64,000 nt of DNA from assembly GCA_942159475.1 (NCBI GenBank), contig OW804102.1:20712684-20776683 (forward strand), written 5' to 3'. The translations under genes were made by a program, and so were the position numbers. Under the pieces are notes generated by a model, which saw only the letters and a list, made by a program, of their open reading frames with translations, was not told the DNA's origin and did not search any database. The DNA comes from Sthenelais limicola (Eukaryota; Annelida; Polychaeta; Phyllodocida; Sigalionidae). Positions 23,645 to 36,516 of the stretch are shown here, piece by piece (position 1 is the stretch's first letter; the number at the start of each line of letters is the position of its first letter).

Positions 23645-23800
23645 GGGGAAGGGTGGATGGAGGGGGAGGGGAGGGCGGAGGGGAGGGGAAGGGTGGATGG
23701 AGGGGGGGGGAGGGTAGACGGAGGGGGGTAGGAGGGTGGGTGGAGGGGGGAGGGGAAGGGTGGATGGGGAGGGGAAGGGTGGATGAGGAGGGGAAGGGGT
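23645..23800 (+). repeat. G-rich minisatellite
   Basis: Repeats of GGGGAAGGGTGGATGGAGG, the reverse complement of the C-rich unit at 21.26-21.93 kb. Quadruplex-prone on the plus strand. Confidence 0.9.
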
Positions 23801-23917
23801 CAGGTAGTCAGCAAACCTGCCTCTGCCGATCCTCGATACTACTCATGTTCAGGGACTTAGTTTTTTCAATATGGAGATTTCAATGTTGTGGATCACAGTT
23901 CTAACAATGGGGTCTGC

Positions 23918-25866
23918 ATATTTAATTGACCTCTCGCCCAGCGCCACCATGCTCCTACCCCTCGCATGCATACCTAATTAGTAAACAGGTTAGACAAACA
24001 AACAGCTGGACGGTCGGCACCCTCCGCTTCTTCCTTGGAAGAAGTCAGAATGACTCTATTTACAATTTCGAACGGTGCACAGACTACTAGTGTCCAACGA
24101 ATTTCCTCTTACTCCATGTGGTTACTTCTCTGCCTGCATTCAATAATTTCCCCTCTGAGAATGTCTATTGACGCATGGAATACTTAGTTTAGGTCTTTGC
24201 CTACAGCCTAGCGTACTTAGATTATTGATTCAGGTACTCACGCTTCCACAATCGGTTTTCGTTTCAACCTCCACACTCAACCAACACAGCTAGATCCACG
24301 CCATCACGATCGGCAATATCGCATTGACCATTCCGATCCCTTGTTCCATTCCGTACGAGCCGGAAGTCACGTTCACGCTAATCAACATAACCGGCAAATG
24401 GGATTCGAAATGGATAGCGCTGTTTATTCACTGAATAAACAGCGCCGAGGCCCGGGTGGGACGTGGGGTGGACAACGCGACGGGTGGGTGGAGGGTAGTT
24501 CGTCGGAAATTTAAATATAAAACAATCTAACATTCCGAAATATAACCCATTTACTTCCTACAAATAAATACCTTGTGCGGATACTTTCTGGACGCATACA
24601 GTAACCAGTCTAATGCCATAGCTTTAGTATGGCAGAGCTATACCTCATCGTTCCATTCTTTCTTAAAAAGTCATCATTGTACATGTTAAATTGTATTCTC
24701 AAGGATGCTTGTCCTTTTCTGTGTCATCTACGTTATTTTTCTCCTAGTACAGTCCATATTCCCATACAGTATTATATATTACAGTGTGTGAAATTACCCT
24801 ACTTGGCGGGTGATTGCAGACACTGGAATTTACCCGCCCGCAAATTAACCCTCAATAACAGAAATTAGTGGTGATTTCAATCACACAAATAAATAATGAA
24901 ATAAAATTCTTTCTTTGTACCAAAATAATTAAGAAATTAGCAGCGACTTTTGAGATATTTTTGTAATATGTAAAGGGAAGTCTATAAAGAAGGAACTCTA
25001 TATATAGAGAATTGACTCTTAATATTAAGAATTTTCTCATACAGCATTTCTATCGGCCTCCCAATGCATTTCCTTCTTTCCAAATAGCATTTTTAGAAGC
25101 ATTTACACTATAATTAAAGAGTCAGCTTGTGTAGATGCATTCCCCCCGTCCTCCTGCATCTTATGTCTAGATGTAATGTCTATGTAATGTCTATGTAATG
25201 TCTTAACCATTACAAACTTTTACACTTCATTTTATTTGTTTGGCTGATCTGGAAGACCTGGTTACAGATTGTTATTAATGCCCAATTCCTGATTTATTAT
25301 GATTCAATATGTATGATGATGTGAAATATTGTATGTATGATCAAAAAAAGTCGGAAATAAAAATCTTAATATGTATATATGGTACTCGCCCATCACACTT
25401 TCCACTCGCAAATGCGAGTGCCAGTTTTCCACCCTGTATATGTGTGGAGGAATCTTCCATTATTTGTTTTTCATAATAATTAAATTAAAATTAGTTTTAA
25501 GTTTAAACATGCAGGTTTGTGCCATGAAAATGAAAAGAAAACGCATGACAAATTAATGAATAGCCAGGTTTAAACACAACTAAGTACAGTTCATGTCACA
25601 TAGAAATATATTTAGGTGGACAGATTAAATAAATTTAAAGGAGAGGCGGGAATATTAGCTTAAACATAGAAAAACAACATACACTAGCACCAGAGAGATA
25701 GGCTACCAACGACTTGCTTGTCTAACCCTCTCACTGCATGCCTTTAGGTATGCACGTGCATCTTATCTGTTTACCCCGTCCTGCCTTCTAATTGGTTGCA
25801 GCACATGTTAATTAGTATGTCTGCCGTCTGAGTAAGTAGGTCGGCGAGAGGTCAATTGTAATGTTA
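23918..25866. mobile_element. Putative 1.9-kb TIR element
   Basis: The left end AATTGACCTCTCGCC is inverted at the right end (GGCGAGAGGTCAATT). About 70-110 bp further in, GCATACCTAA and GGTTAGACAA recur in the same order on the opposite strand. The arms differ by indels, so the copy is old. No transposase coding. Inside lie a 29-nt palindrome (24417-24445) and a CACTCGCA/TGCGAGTG hairpin (25403-25420). A TTAA precedes the left end, but the right side reads TTGTAA, so no clear target duplication. Confidence 0.5.
24417..24445. repeat. Perfect 29-nt palindrome
   Basis: GCGCTGTTTATTCA, one C, then the exact reverse complement TGAATAAACAGCGC. Confidence 0.95.
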
Positions 25867-25914
25867 TAGCTAATGTATGATAAGCTTTTTAAAAAGGGGG
25901 GAGTTGGGTTGGGA

Positions 25915-26070
25915 GTTGGGGGGTACTGCAAACATGAAGTCATTTTTCATCATTTTTTAGGGGGGGGGGGGGGGTCTGGCACAGTGTGACAAAACGTGAC
26001 ACGGGGGAGGGGGGGGGGGGGGTCAAAAATGGCCAAAAAAGCATGACGTCATTTGTGGATGGCCCCTAAT
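25915..26070. mobile_element. MITE-like element with G-runs
   Basis: Two long G-runs (from about 25962 and 26005) flank CACAGTGTGACAAAACGTGA. The right side reads AAAGCATGACGTCATTTGTG then GATGGCCCC, matching the common invertebrate MITE end type GGGGCCATCCA..TGACGTCA. Left terminus not resolved. Family assignment from memory of the motif. Confidence 0.4.
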
Positions 26071-27430
26071 AATTAAGGTCGTATGAAGACATGTACCAAA
26101 TTTCAGGACAGTTTATTAAATATATCCTTGCGTTTCTAGCTACTTTACTAAATGTCTAACCATTGTCTGCACAAACCCAAAACCTCTCATCAATGAACAT
26201 TAGACCCTATTTTATTTTATTAGGAAAATAATGGAACATATCAAATACCTTACACTGAAAGGAAGATTTCTTTTATTATAGCCTAACCCTAATTAAGTTA
26301 CTTAAAGCTCGTAGCTAGTATAGTAGCCACCAAATTCCCTAAATTTCTCAAATTCCCTGACAATGATACAAATTACATTAAATGATACGAATGATACAAA
26401 TTACATTCTTGTATTATATGTCAAGTTATTTGCCGTGCGCGACTGCATGACTGCGCTCCTCTGCTCCTCTGCTCCCCTATCTGCTCCCCTATCTGCTCCC
26501 GGATACCAGGACTTGCGCTCCCCAAGGTCCCGGGAGCAGACAATACCCACAATTTAAGCTAATTTATAATATGCACAGATTTTCTGTAGTCAAGTTATTG
26601 CTTTTAATAAAAGTTTTATTAGTCAGTGTTTACTAGGGACACTCCACTACCGGTACGGCCTACTGCCTTTACTGACTTAGGACAACAAATCTAGGGTTAG
26701 GTTTAGGGTTAGTTTTGGTATTTATCTTTATATAAAATGTGTAGGCCTACTGGGAGTCGAGTCGGGGAGCACGCATCAAAATGTTGGCTTTTAGGTGTAA
26801 ACAGTTATTATAATTCTATTTATTCAAGCAGGCTCCGGCCTTTTGGGGTCCTAAAATCCCCATCTCCGACCTCCGAATTTGAACCCTTTAAAAGCTGCTT
26901 TTCTCCGGCTATTTGGAGGGTTTGAAAATCAAACCCTAAGACATTAATAATGTCGGAATTTTGTTTTTTTTTCCGGCCATACCGGTCACTTTGTAAAGAC
27001 CTTAAAATCTGCCTTATTGGCCAATCAACTAAACTCCAAACAAATCTGTATTTCGGTAGCCTACTGATGTGACTGAAAGGTTACACCTAGTAAACAGTAG
27101 GCCTATAGCCTATATGCCATTTTGCCGTTTATTGATTGAAATCCGAATTCCTTATTACTAGAAGATATGTCCATCTGAACCTTTTCATTAAAAAGAACGA
27201 TTGTTGTAAATCAGCCCACTGGCAGCAACATTTTAAATAGGCTATGAACTTGTTTGATTATATTTGATGACATGAATGTATAGCCCTATAGATATCTACA
27301 TCGACTATTTGATTACCCTAAACAACTTAAAGAATAGCATAGTTGGAATTTATAAGACTAAGAATTTGTTGGCTCTGACTCTCCTCAAAATCAACAGAAT
27401 GGCCTGAAAAAGCTGTAATTTTTATCAAAT
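26070..27430. other. No gene seen
   Basis: AT-rich sequence with a GCTCC-rich patch (about 26455-26500), a short degenerate TTAGGG-like stretch (26692-26712) and a 20-base G-run (27436 onward). No exon supported. Confidence 0.4.
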
Positions 27431-28690
27431 TTCCCGGAGGGGGGGGGGGGGGGGGTAAATAGTTCACATGAAAAAACGCACTGTTCACCATGGACTAATT
27501 GAGGCGTTGTCAACATTGATATTTTTATTTATTTTGAAGATTTTATTTTCACTGGGTTGGCATTATCCCAGATGGGTTCTTCTCATACGCCCAGTATATT
27601 GACATTAGAACATTGAAAAATGGTCCACGCTGAACATATACTATTTACATAACAGATTATACATAACAGATTTGCCACACAATCGCTGCCATCGCGCGAC
27701 AGCATCAGCCAGGACATCAATGTAAAGATGTCCTCAGTATGTGAGGTGCTGTAGGGGGAACAATATCTTTATCATAATTATTTGCTATCCACTGTCTTTG
27801 TACTTCATGATATGAACATGCCGCCTCAGTCTTGGACCAAGAACATCCCCATATTAGCTAGTGATATTAGCTAGGACAAATTCACGCGAGTTAGCCTACT
27901 CCGCTTGGACAGCAGTTGGATAGCGGCTGTCCTGTTTTGTTTTAAGATTTTTATTCAGCTAGACATTATGCAACAGGTACACTATTCACAGAAAAGCTGC
28001 TTTAAACAAGTATAGACATTTTTTTAGAAAAATAAATAGAAAAATTCTACAAATAAGGTAATAATCATTAACCATTTGGTTATTTCGCCACAAGCGTTCA
28101 GTAATAATGAAAAGGATAAAAGATAAAAGAAATGATAAAACCATACACCCGGGACAGTGTCAGATTCATGACAGGCCATGTTTAGACGCAGTTAATTTCC
28201 ATAGTATCAACAATATACAAAAAATTTGCTATCCACTGTCCTAATGCAGGGCCCCGCACATTTTTGGTTGTCCCAAGGATGCGCCCAAATCACTGTATTT
28301 GAAAAGACGCGATCATGAGAGAGGGCCCAGATTCTTCCCAACATCTGATGAGCCGGTGAGCTAACAAATGACTGCGGTGCCGCATAATTGGCAGGTGATT
28401 GAGCGATAATAGAAGTCGTTATCTCCCCCAGTCTCTCAAAATTAATACTAGGCAATACTTAGTCATTATACAAACTAATAAATTGTTTCTTGGGTTGAGA
28501 ACAACATAATCCGACAACCTGCATGTTTTTTCGAGAGAAATTACATGTCAATTTAAAACATGTTGGGCCCGGTCGATCCCATGCAGTCCGGGTGTTTTGC
28601 CGTAAAAATGAGTTCAATGCTAAAATATGTCATAAAATGTAAATGTGTCTTTTAAGGCTATCTTTGACTTTGGCAATACTGTAAAGGGAG
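27430..28690. repeat. No gene; dispersed repeat copy 2 and an internal echo
   Basis: 27945-27985 matches 7318-7367 (TTTTTATTCAGC...ACATTATG..ACAGGTACACT). TTTGCTATCCACTGTC occurs at 27781 and again at 28226, suggesting a duplicated flank. No exon supported. Confidence 0.5.
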
Positions 28691-28727
28691 CTCAGCTATG
28701 GCATGCCACAAGTTGTTGGACGATATG

Positions 28728-29040
28728 AGAGAGAGAGAGGGACAGAGAGAGAGAGGGAGGGAGGGACAGAGAGGAAGAGGAGGGAGGGACAGAGAGAGAG
28801 GGGGAGGGAGGGACAGAGAGAGATAGGGGGAGGGAGGGACAGAGAGAGAGAGGGAGGAGGGGACAGAGAGAGAGAGGGAGAAGGGGAGAGAGGGACAGAG
28901 AGTGAGAGAGGGATAGAGAGAGAGGGAGGGACAGAGAGGGAGAGGGAGAGACAGAGAAGGTGAGGGAGAGACAGAGAGAGTGGGTGAGGGAGGGACAGAG
29001 AGAGAGGGAGGGAGGGACGGAGAGAGAGATAGGGGGAGGT
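28728..29040 (+). repeat. GA-rich minisatellite
   Basis: Degenerate tandem repeats of GGGAGGGAGGGACAGAGAGA. Arg/Glu/Gly or Ser/Pro/Leu frames over it are artefacts. Confidence 0.95.
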
Positions 29041-30540
29041 GGGCGTTGCTCAAGGGGGATATTGACATGTCATTATGTTAAGTAGTATATAGGGGTTCTA
29101 TTGCTTTGACCTTGTTTAAATTGCACTTCTGGATCATTTATATCATCAAAGTTTTCTCTCGGAAATAACTTCTATCTAAATGCTATATTTATTGGTAAAA
29201 TTGGCAAAAAATGACATCAGTGCTTTTATCCTTCTTCAATTGCGCGAATGCATCTGCGACTAGCGCAATCTGCGAGCATTTCTCGGCGCCTCGACAAAAA
29301 TGGACGATAATATTCACGCAAATGCTATTGATGTAAATCGTGTAAAAATGATCTTTTCTTCTGGTACCACCTTTCCTTTTTTAATAAACCTATATCAAGA
29401 GAGATATTGAAGACCACGACGATCATTTATAACCAGTTGTGTTGGTCCACTTGCTATTGAGGGAGACGAGTGAGCTGGAGGTATATATTCTACACCAACT
29501 TTATCTGTTTATGATTTCACTGATTTGTGGTTGGGTACATTTCTGTGTGGGCGGGTAAATCACTGCATTCAGTTATTTCGCACACTGAATGAGATAGAGA
29601 GAGAGAAAGAGGCGTTTAGGGAGGAAGGCGGAGAGATAATACAACAAGGGAGAAACTTTATTCAAATTTTAGTTCAACAAGAATAATACCTGAAACACTC
29701 AGACTCGAATGATTCACCATCTTTATGTGGGACCCTGTCAATGGTTATGTGGTGGCACTTCGGTCAAAATGGGAGTGTCCAATTGTTATTGAGGCCCCAT
29801 ATGCCCCCCCCTGAAAATAATAGTGATGCTGTCACCCTCCAAATTCATTATTACACAACATGACATAACCTTGAATACCATTATTTTAATCATGCATGAC
29901 CAAGTATTGTCTTGGGAGCTTTCACAACGAATTAACAATTTTAAATAATTAAAAAGAATATATAATATGGCTAGATATACATAAGGAAAGTTAATGAAAT
30001 GTTGTATACATGTATATATTCATGTATTATATCTGATCATCAACAAATGATAATTCGAATGAGCGGAAATTGAAATTGTATAAGCCTATTGCTACTATTT
30101 CAATTTATTGAAATATTCTTTATTTGCAAAGATGGTGTAGAAATGGCTTGTGAACATCTGAAATTGATTCAGGTCTTGCTGTTTGTGTCTGACTTGGTGT
30201 GACTTTCTTAGTTTCGTATTATGTTTTTTTTTCTTCTGATAGATCTATGAATAATTATGAATATCATATCATGTACATATATAAAGAGTTCTCGGCCGGT
30301 GCGATGGGCGCATCCTCCTCAGCGACTTGCGGTGGAGGTTGCATACTGCGGTCTCTGCAGCAGGTGAAGGTGGAGGTTGAATAGCCTGTAGTTGGTTGGC
30401 GAGAAGCGCCTGAAATTGATCCACTTGCCTCGCCATTTGTTGTCACATATTCTCTGCGAAATTTGTATTCATGTCATCTTCATTCGCCATTCGTTCATTA
30501 AGTAGCCGCATATCATCTATCTGGTTGTTTAATTGGTTCA
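29041..30540. other. No gene seen
   Basis: Unique-looking AT-rich DNA. A short GC-richer patch at 30290-30440 is open in two frames for about 60 codons without a recognisable domain or good splice pair. Confidence 0.4.
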
Positions 30541-30541
30541 A

Positions 30542-33500
30542 TGTAACAAATTGACGTTAACTTGACGGCGATTTAACCCACATTTTAGAGCAACTATACG
30601 TCAATGGTTAACGTTAATCTTAACGTGAATGTGTGGACTCAATTTTGCGCAATCTTAACGTCAATATTAACGTGGATCTTACCATTAATTTTGCACAATA
30701 TAAACGTCAATAATAATGTGAATCTTACCATTGATTTTGCGCAATCTTGACGACAATATTAACGTGAATCTTACCATTAATCTTGCACAATCTTAACGTA
30801 GATATTAACGTGAATCTTACCATTAATTTTGTGCAATATTAACGTCAAAATTAACGAAAATCTTACCATTAATATTAACATAAGATTTACATGAATATTA
30901 ACCTCAATTCGGGCAAAAATATTTACTTTATTCATGGATTTCATATATTTTATAACATTGATATTCAATTAAACTAGTTTGGTAAATTCTTTTTATTTAC
31001 TCTCAGAAAATCATCATTTCATCATTTTTGAATGGAGCATTGCTGGGCCTAGCTGTTCTGTAATCATATGAATGTTTATTTAAGGGCTTAGTGGATGACA
31101 CCAATTAACGGCCGTCACAGGCTTGGTGGGCAGTGTAGGCACTACCATCAGATAGTTATATCTTGTGCCTTAGATGTAATCAATATCTTCCCGTGTTTCC
31201 TCTCTGTAGCATCGTTATCCATAACCGTTTTCTCTACTAAGGAAAAAACCAAAGGGTTTAGGGGTTAGGGGTGCAGGGTGAACATAGCAAAATCATGAGA
31301 ACGGTTTTATCATCAAATATCTTTGATTATCTTTATACAAAATTACTTGATAATATGAAACAATATTGATGGCATTTGAGTTTAATTCAAATACAATTAT
31401 GCAACTAACTATAGGCTACTTACATTGAAATATCCATTCCTAGAACCAATGAAATTAACAGGTCATTGATATGTATGGCTCCAACTCCAACAAAGTACAA
31501 TTTATGTAGACAGCTCCTGTAAAATTAATAAAAGAAAAATTACATCATCTAGTAGGGAAAAGTATACCAAGATATACATTCCTGTTCATTGTCTTTAATT
31601 CTAAAATTATCTTATAAATGCAACTGGTGCTATTCACAGAGGTAAATGACAGACTGAGCGTTAATATGATATAACCAACACATACTGCAGCTTATTGTTG
31701 AATATTGATAAAGAGGGTTAGATAAATGAATAAGAGGTGACTTACTCTGGCCGTAGTGTTCTTCCCCCCTTCACGATCGGACTGTAACTAGTATAGGGGA
31801 GTGCAGTGGCTCAGGAGAGTGGTTTTACCCCAACTCGCCCGCCACCCACCCTCCCACCCCACCCGGCCCCACCCCACCACCCAATGGTGGTATGCCATGC
31901 ACTGAAGAGAGCAAGCCGCCTATGAAACTGAATTGGTCTGCCCAACGAGAGTGGTGTGCCTGAGTGTGGGGAGTGGACAGGTATATGACCTCCTATATAA
32001 CAATTTCTTTCACATTAATATCATTAATATTATATGGTCAATTCTCACGAAATGGGGGCAATGGGTCATTTCAGAAGTCATTTTTTCAAACTTCTCAGAA
32101 TTAGGGAATATTTGCGCATTGATTAATAGGGTATTTGGTGAATGTAACCTGAAAATCGCTACTAGATTGGATGAATATTTCTCTCCCAGCATCAATTTGA
32201 ATTTTAAACTTATTTTTTCCTAGGTACGTCGGGGTAAGCTTAGTTGATTTATATGAGCTAAAACTGTGAGGAATTACTGCTCAATAAGAATTAGCTTTCA
32301 TCATTTTACCATTCCTTATCAATGTAATAAAATGGTGAAATGGCAAGCGATGCAATATAAAATCCTACATAGAACGATTGGATGTAATGTGTATCTTAAG
32401 CAAATCAAGGTAAAAGCAACCCCGAAGTGTGAATATTGTGAAAATACAGACACGATAGACCATTTTTTAATAAGTTGTCACAAACCCAGCCTGATTTGGG
32501 ATAGATTGAGAAGATGGATTAGATCTACTTAACAAAATGAACATTTTATTGGGTTACAGTGGTAAAAGCAGGTTGTACAAACTGTTCAATTGGATTATGC
32601 TAATGGCCAAAGCCTACATTTATAGAGAAAGGATCTTTCACAAGAATGAAATAGTCTTCAAAGCATTTGTCAATGAATTAAAGCTAAACGTAAGGATACA
32701 GGAATACAATATGATGGTGCAAGGTAGAGGGAGACAAAAATAATATTTGGCGTTGGTTCTCCAAGGAAATAGAAGGAGTGGAGAGTGGTTAACTGATGAA
32801 CCTTCATTAGTAACCTGTACACAGGAGTTGCTGTATCTGTATTACGTCCAAGTGTTATATTGTGTTATATAGTGAGTGGTAGAAAAATATGAAAATAAAT
32901 AAAAAAAAAAAAAAATATATAAAGGGACGCGGAGATTCTACTATTAGAAATGTAAGAGCCTCGATGACAGGAAATCTGAATAAAACCTTTTTTTTTAAAA
33001 AATGCCCGACATAGGCACCCCATCCCCGACGTAGGCACCTATCTCAATCATTCACAAAAACGGCTGGAAAATATTTAGATATTTGTCAATACATCTTGCA
33101 GTCATCACACTGAGAATCATATATGTATCTTATCAGGACTAAATAAAATATATAGAGGCTACTTGCTGCCGTCATGGGCCAACATGAGGATGGGTGCCTA
33201 CATCGGGTGGGGGAGTGCCTATGTTGGGGTAAGCTTTTCTGGCCATTTGGTTGAATATTTTCCACATATATTTTTCATATGCTCAGAATTTGAAGTCTTT
33301 ATCATTACACATTGCTCAATAGACACAAGCAGCTTGAAAGATGAATAGTAACAGAATAATTGAATAAATTGTATCCCGAGATAGGCACAAATTGCAACAG
33401 AATTTCTGTTTGCTGGAATCTCTTCCTTATATATCCCTTGTTGGCGCCAAAGACAGTTTACCTCTCTAGCTGCGGGGGTAACTCCTAACATTGCCTGATT

Positions 33501-34101
33501 TTTGTGGCCTGATTTTCGCGTTTTCACTTATTATAACTCTAAAAATACTCTTTATACAGGTGAGCTTATATTAAATCAATAGCGGACATCAGAAAGTTTT
33601 ATTGTCCATAAATTTAGCTTTCATTTAAGACGAATCAATAATGTTGCTCTGTCATTAATTGAGTTAATATTAATGTAAATACATTTTCATAAAAGATATT
33701 AACGCACAATTGATGTTGATAAAATGCAAGTGTATTCACGTTCAGATATCAATATTAAGTTACCATTGAATTAACGTTAATAATTTGATGTCGAAATGTA
33801 AACGTTAACTTGACCAGTAAGTTAATGTTAATAATTTGACGTCAATGTAACAACGCAAAGTTAATGTTGATAATACGCAAGTACATTGATGTTAAAATAT
33901 TGATGTTCAGTCTCCATCAAATTAACGTTGAGGAGTTAACATCAAGAAAATGCATGTTAGGTTAATGTTTACTTAATGCTAAAATAGTAACGTGAACTAA
34001 ATTAACGTGAAGTTAAGGTTAAATTCACGTCAAAACATTAACGTTGCTAAATTAACCTTCCATTCACGTTAACCAACGTTGTGTTAACGTGAATTGTTAC
34101 C
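30542..34101. mobile_element. Putative 3.6-kb DNA element with TTAACGT-type terminal clusters
   Basis: The left end GTAACAAATTGACGTTAAC (30543-30561) and the right end GTAACAATTCACGTTAAC (34100-34083, minus) agree except for one indel and one mismatch. Inside each end lies a cluster of TTAACGT/ACGTTAA motifs: 30542-30905, partly as a repeat of about 50 bp with CTTACCATTAAT, and 33640-34101. No transposase frame is seen between them. The interior holds a LINE fragment at 32266-32925 and shares TCAATTCTCACGAAATG (32038) with the 17.8-20.2 kb element. Non-autonomous element is the best reading; the superfamily is unknown. Confidence 0.5.
32266..32925 (+). mobile_element. LINE 3' fragment with Cys-rich RT C-terminus and A-tail
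   Basis: A frame at about 32280-32530 gives MVKWQAMQYKILHRTIG, then CEYCENTDTIDHFLISC with two Cys pairs and a His, then SLIWDRLRRWI. This is the zinc-binding C-terminal region common in invertebrate LINE reverse transcriptases. A stop at about 32530 is followed by a second open stretch to 32743 in a shifted frame, still protein-like (LFNWIMLMAKAYIYRERIF). The sequence ends in AATAAATAAAAAAAAAAAA at 32896-32916. The RT core is missing; this is a 5'-truncated, frameshifted insertion. Confidence 0.7.
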
Positions 34102-34579
34102 TGGCATGGTCGTTCAATGTATCTCAAATATAAATCTTTTGGGGTGATGCATGACATATGCTATGAGCCGGCTGCACTATCCCGCTCATTAAATATCAAC
34201 AAAGAAACATGTTACCGTACACCTGCCCTGTGACGTAGAGGAATGATCACCGGGCGGTTACCGAAGGCTTGGGTATACCAGGAATACACATCTTGTAGTG
34301 AAGAACACTCAGTACTACAGAAGGTCTAATCCTGTCTCCCATAATAAGGGAGGGAATTAGTACGGCCGAGTACAGGGACATAATAGAATCCCGCTCTCTT
34401 GACCACGGAGACCGAGTGTAGTATTGATCCTGACCCCACTCGTCACACAGTGACTATAAAACACATACATCACACATAGGGTGTCACATTACAATATACA
34501 TGTTACACAGAGTACACAGAGTACACATAACATAGGACAATACAGTAGTAATCACAAATACAAGGTTGCAGTGAATAAG
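34102..34579. other. No gene seen
   Basis: Moderately GC-rich sequence with several tandem ACACAGAGTACACAG-like words near 34503. It may be part of an old retroelement leader, but no motif proves this. Confidence 0.35.
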
Positions 34580-34594
34580 ACTGCCCTCTAGTGG
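34580..34594 (-). promoter_or_regulatory. CTCF-consensus match
   Basis: On the minus strand the 15 bases are CCACTAGAGGGCAGT, fitting CCASYAGRKGGCRSY at every position. A weaker match (13 of 15) lies near 34862-34876. It sits just outside a family M MITE, so it could be transposon-derived. Confidence 0.35.
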
Positions 34595-34612
34595 TCTATA
34601 TGCTATGTATGT

Positions 34613-34841
34613 GGGTCAGATCTTCAGAAAATGTACAATTCGCCTTCACTAATTTCTCAAATAAGCCACATTTAAGACAGTAGTCAGTTTCAAAATACAG
34701 CTTAACATAGCAAGACCGATAGCGAAATCAATGCGACACCAAATATACTCAGATATATCCGGAATTCAACATTTTTCAGCTTAATTTAGCAGAATTATCT
34801 AAATGCGTAGATCTGCCAGTTGTACTTTGTACATATTGTGA
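34613..34841 (-). mobile_element. MITE family M, copy with decayed right end
   Basis: The 5' side reads GGGTCAGATCTTCAGAAAAT and runs in the opposite orientation to the 7.4-kb copy (CCTTCACTAATTTCTCAAAT first). The far terminal repeat is degraded to GTACATATTGTGAC. Confidence 0.75.
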
Positions 34842-35926
34842 CGGTCGGACCCATACTATATTTAGACGGCAGATGGCGCCACCAAATGTCCAGTAGTGCT
34901 TGTTCCCACTGACCGTGGTCAGTCCTCTAACAGCCACCGACCTGAACACTGCTAGCTGCTTCTGTTCTGGTCCATGTCGTTCGTTAAAAATGCACTCTCA
35001 GCTATGCATGCGGAAATCTGCGTAGTTTTCCCTTTTGCCACATACACCAAGCATATGACAAACCCAAACATGTCCCTTAATATCTAAGAATTCCGAACCC
35101 ATTAAAAGCATGTAATTAGCCAAATAAGTGGTGCATTATTCATTTTGTGTGCATCGAATGGAAGGGTATTGGATCGTCTCTCGACCAGATATTTCACAGG
35201 GATTTCCCCCATGTTAGCATACGCAATATATTGGAAATGAGGGTTGTGTGACGTTTTGTGAAATGCCGTTTAGTAAGTTTTGTAGGCCATATGCAATCCT
35301 TGTCCTATGAACAATTTGGCTATGTTCGGTACTCCCATTACCTTTAGAAATCTAATGCCTGTATATAGACACTCTAGGCAGTAAAGGGTTTTTTTAACTT
35401 TTACTTTGTGAATCATCCTTATTTCATTATTTTACCATCGGGAACTAAATAGTGATGTATGTGTAACATTGATATCAACTCTGTTTAGCCATATTTAAAA
35501 TGGGCCATTACAGGGCACTCATGCAATGATATGCAGAGCAAAAATCGATGCCGAATTTGTTACTTTTGATCAGTTTTTCTTCATTTGAAACGTTTCTCCA
35601 TGACATAATAGTTTTGGAGTGTTTATCTCAAGGATAGCCATTACATTTCAGGATCTTCCACAGTTGATAATGCATCTTCAATATAGGAAATACATACAGC
35701 ACTGCCCTGTCCTTATCGTCCCTTGAATTTAATGAAAATCAATTTGGAGAGGCCATGGCAAAGATGTCCTTCTGAATTGAATGTACCAGCGACATGGGAT
35801 ATGACTAGCCCTGCCGGAATTCACTGACAATTTGTCCAAAGATGTAAAGTAGGACTACTAAAAGGTTACCATTTGTATTTTGTTAAAAAAATTTAAGATA
35901 AGACCTAACCATTATATAGGTTTGAT

Positions 35927-36130
35927 AGGCCATCAGCTGAGCCCCCAAATAGTGATTTTCGTTCCGTCATCGCGGGGTTAGGGCCTACTAATTTTTTCAG
36001 CATATTCCAATTCCTAATACCCTATATTAGCCTATAATATCCCGAAAGTTCTCCATGCAATTCCTTGCAGTTTTTGAGAAATTTGGCAGTGAGTCTGACA
36101 GTGCAAACCCTACGGAAAGATTCTCAGTTT
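35927..36130 (+). repeat. Dispersed repeat R, copy 1
   Basis: Shares TAGGCCATCAGCTG, AGTGATTTTCGTTCCG, TAATACCCTATATTA and AGTCTGACA-type words in order with 47305-47485. Both copies are non-coding. Confidence 0.8.
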
Positions 36131-36372
36131 CTGTAGGGGACCTACCCTTAACGCCATGTACTGAATGACTAAAAAAAAAGTGATGATATTACATCGGAAT
36201 TGAAAACATGCGTATGTAACGCCTTAGGCAAATGCATATTTCATTATACTACTTACATCTGCACGGGCAACAGGTCCTGGGGCAGGTGATGCAGGGCCCA
36301 CAGCCTAATTCAGCTGGTCGTCACCACGTACATGTATGCCCTACGTTACAAACCTAGTCCGTGGCTATATAT

Positions 36373-36516
36373 GGGTGAAGTCGCCAGAAAATGTACGCCT
36401 TATCCAATCCTCTCAAATAACCCAAGTTTAAGAAAAAAAGCGAGGTTCAAAATTAAGTTCAACTTAACCAAATAGATTATATGAATCAAAGCAATATCAA
36501 ATATACTCAGACATTT
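36373..36516 (-). mobile_element. MITE family M, strongly diverged fragment
   Basis: GGGTGAAGTCGCCAGAAAAT replaces the usual end. The following CTCTCAAATAACCCAAGTTT and ATATACTCAGA match the family interior, then similarity stops. Confidence 0.6.

Noticed and set aside
26692..26712. TTAGGG-like telomere repeat
   Set aside because: Only two to three degenerate copies; not a telomeric tract.
28658..29068. 136-codon Ser/Pro/Leu frame
   Set aside because: Translation of the GA-rich minisatellite.
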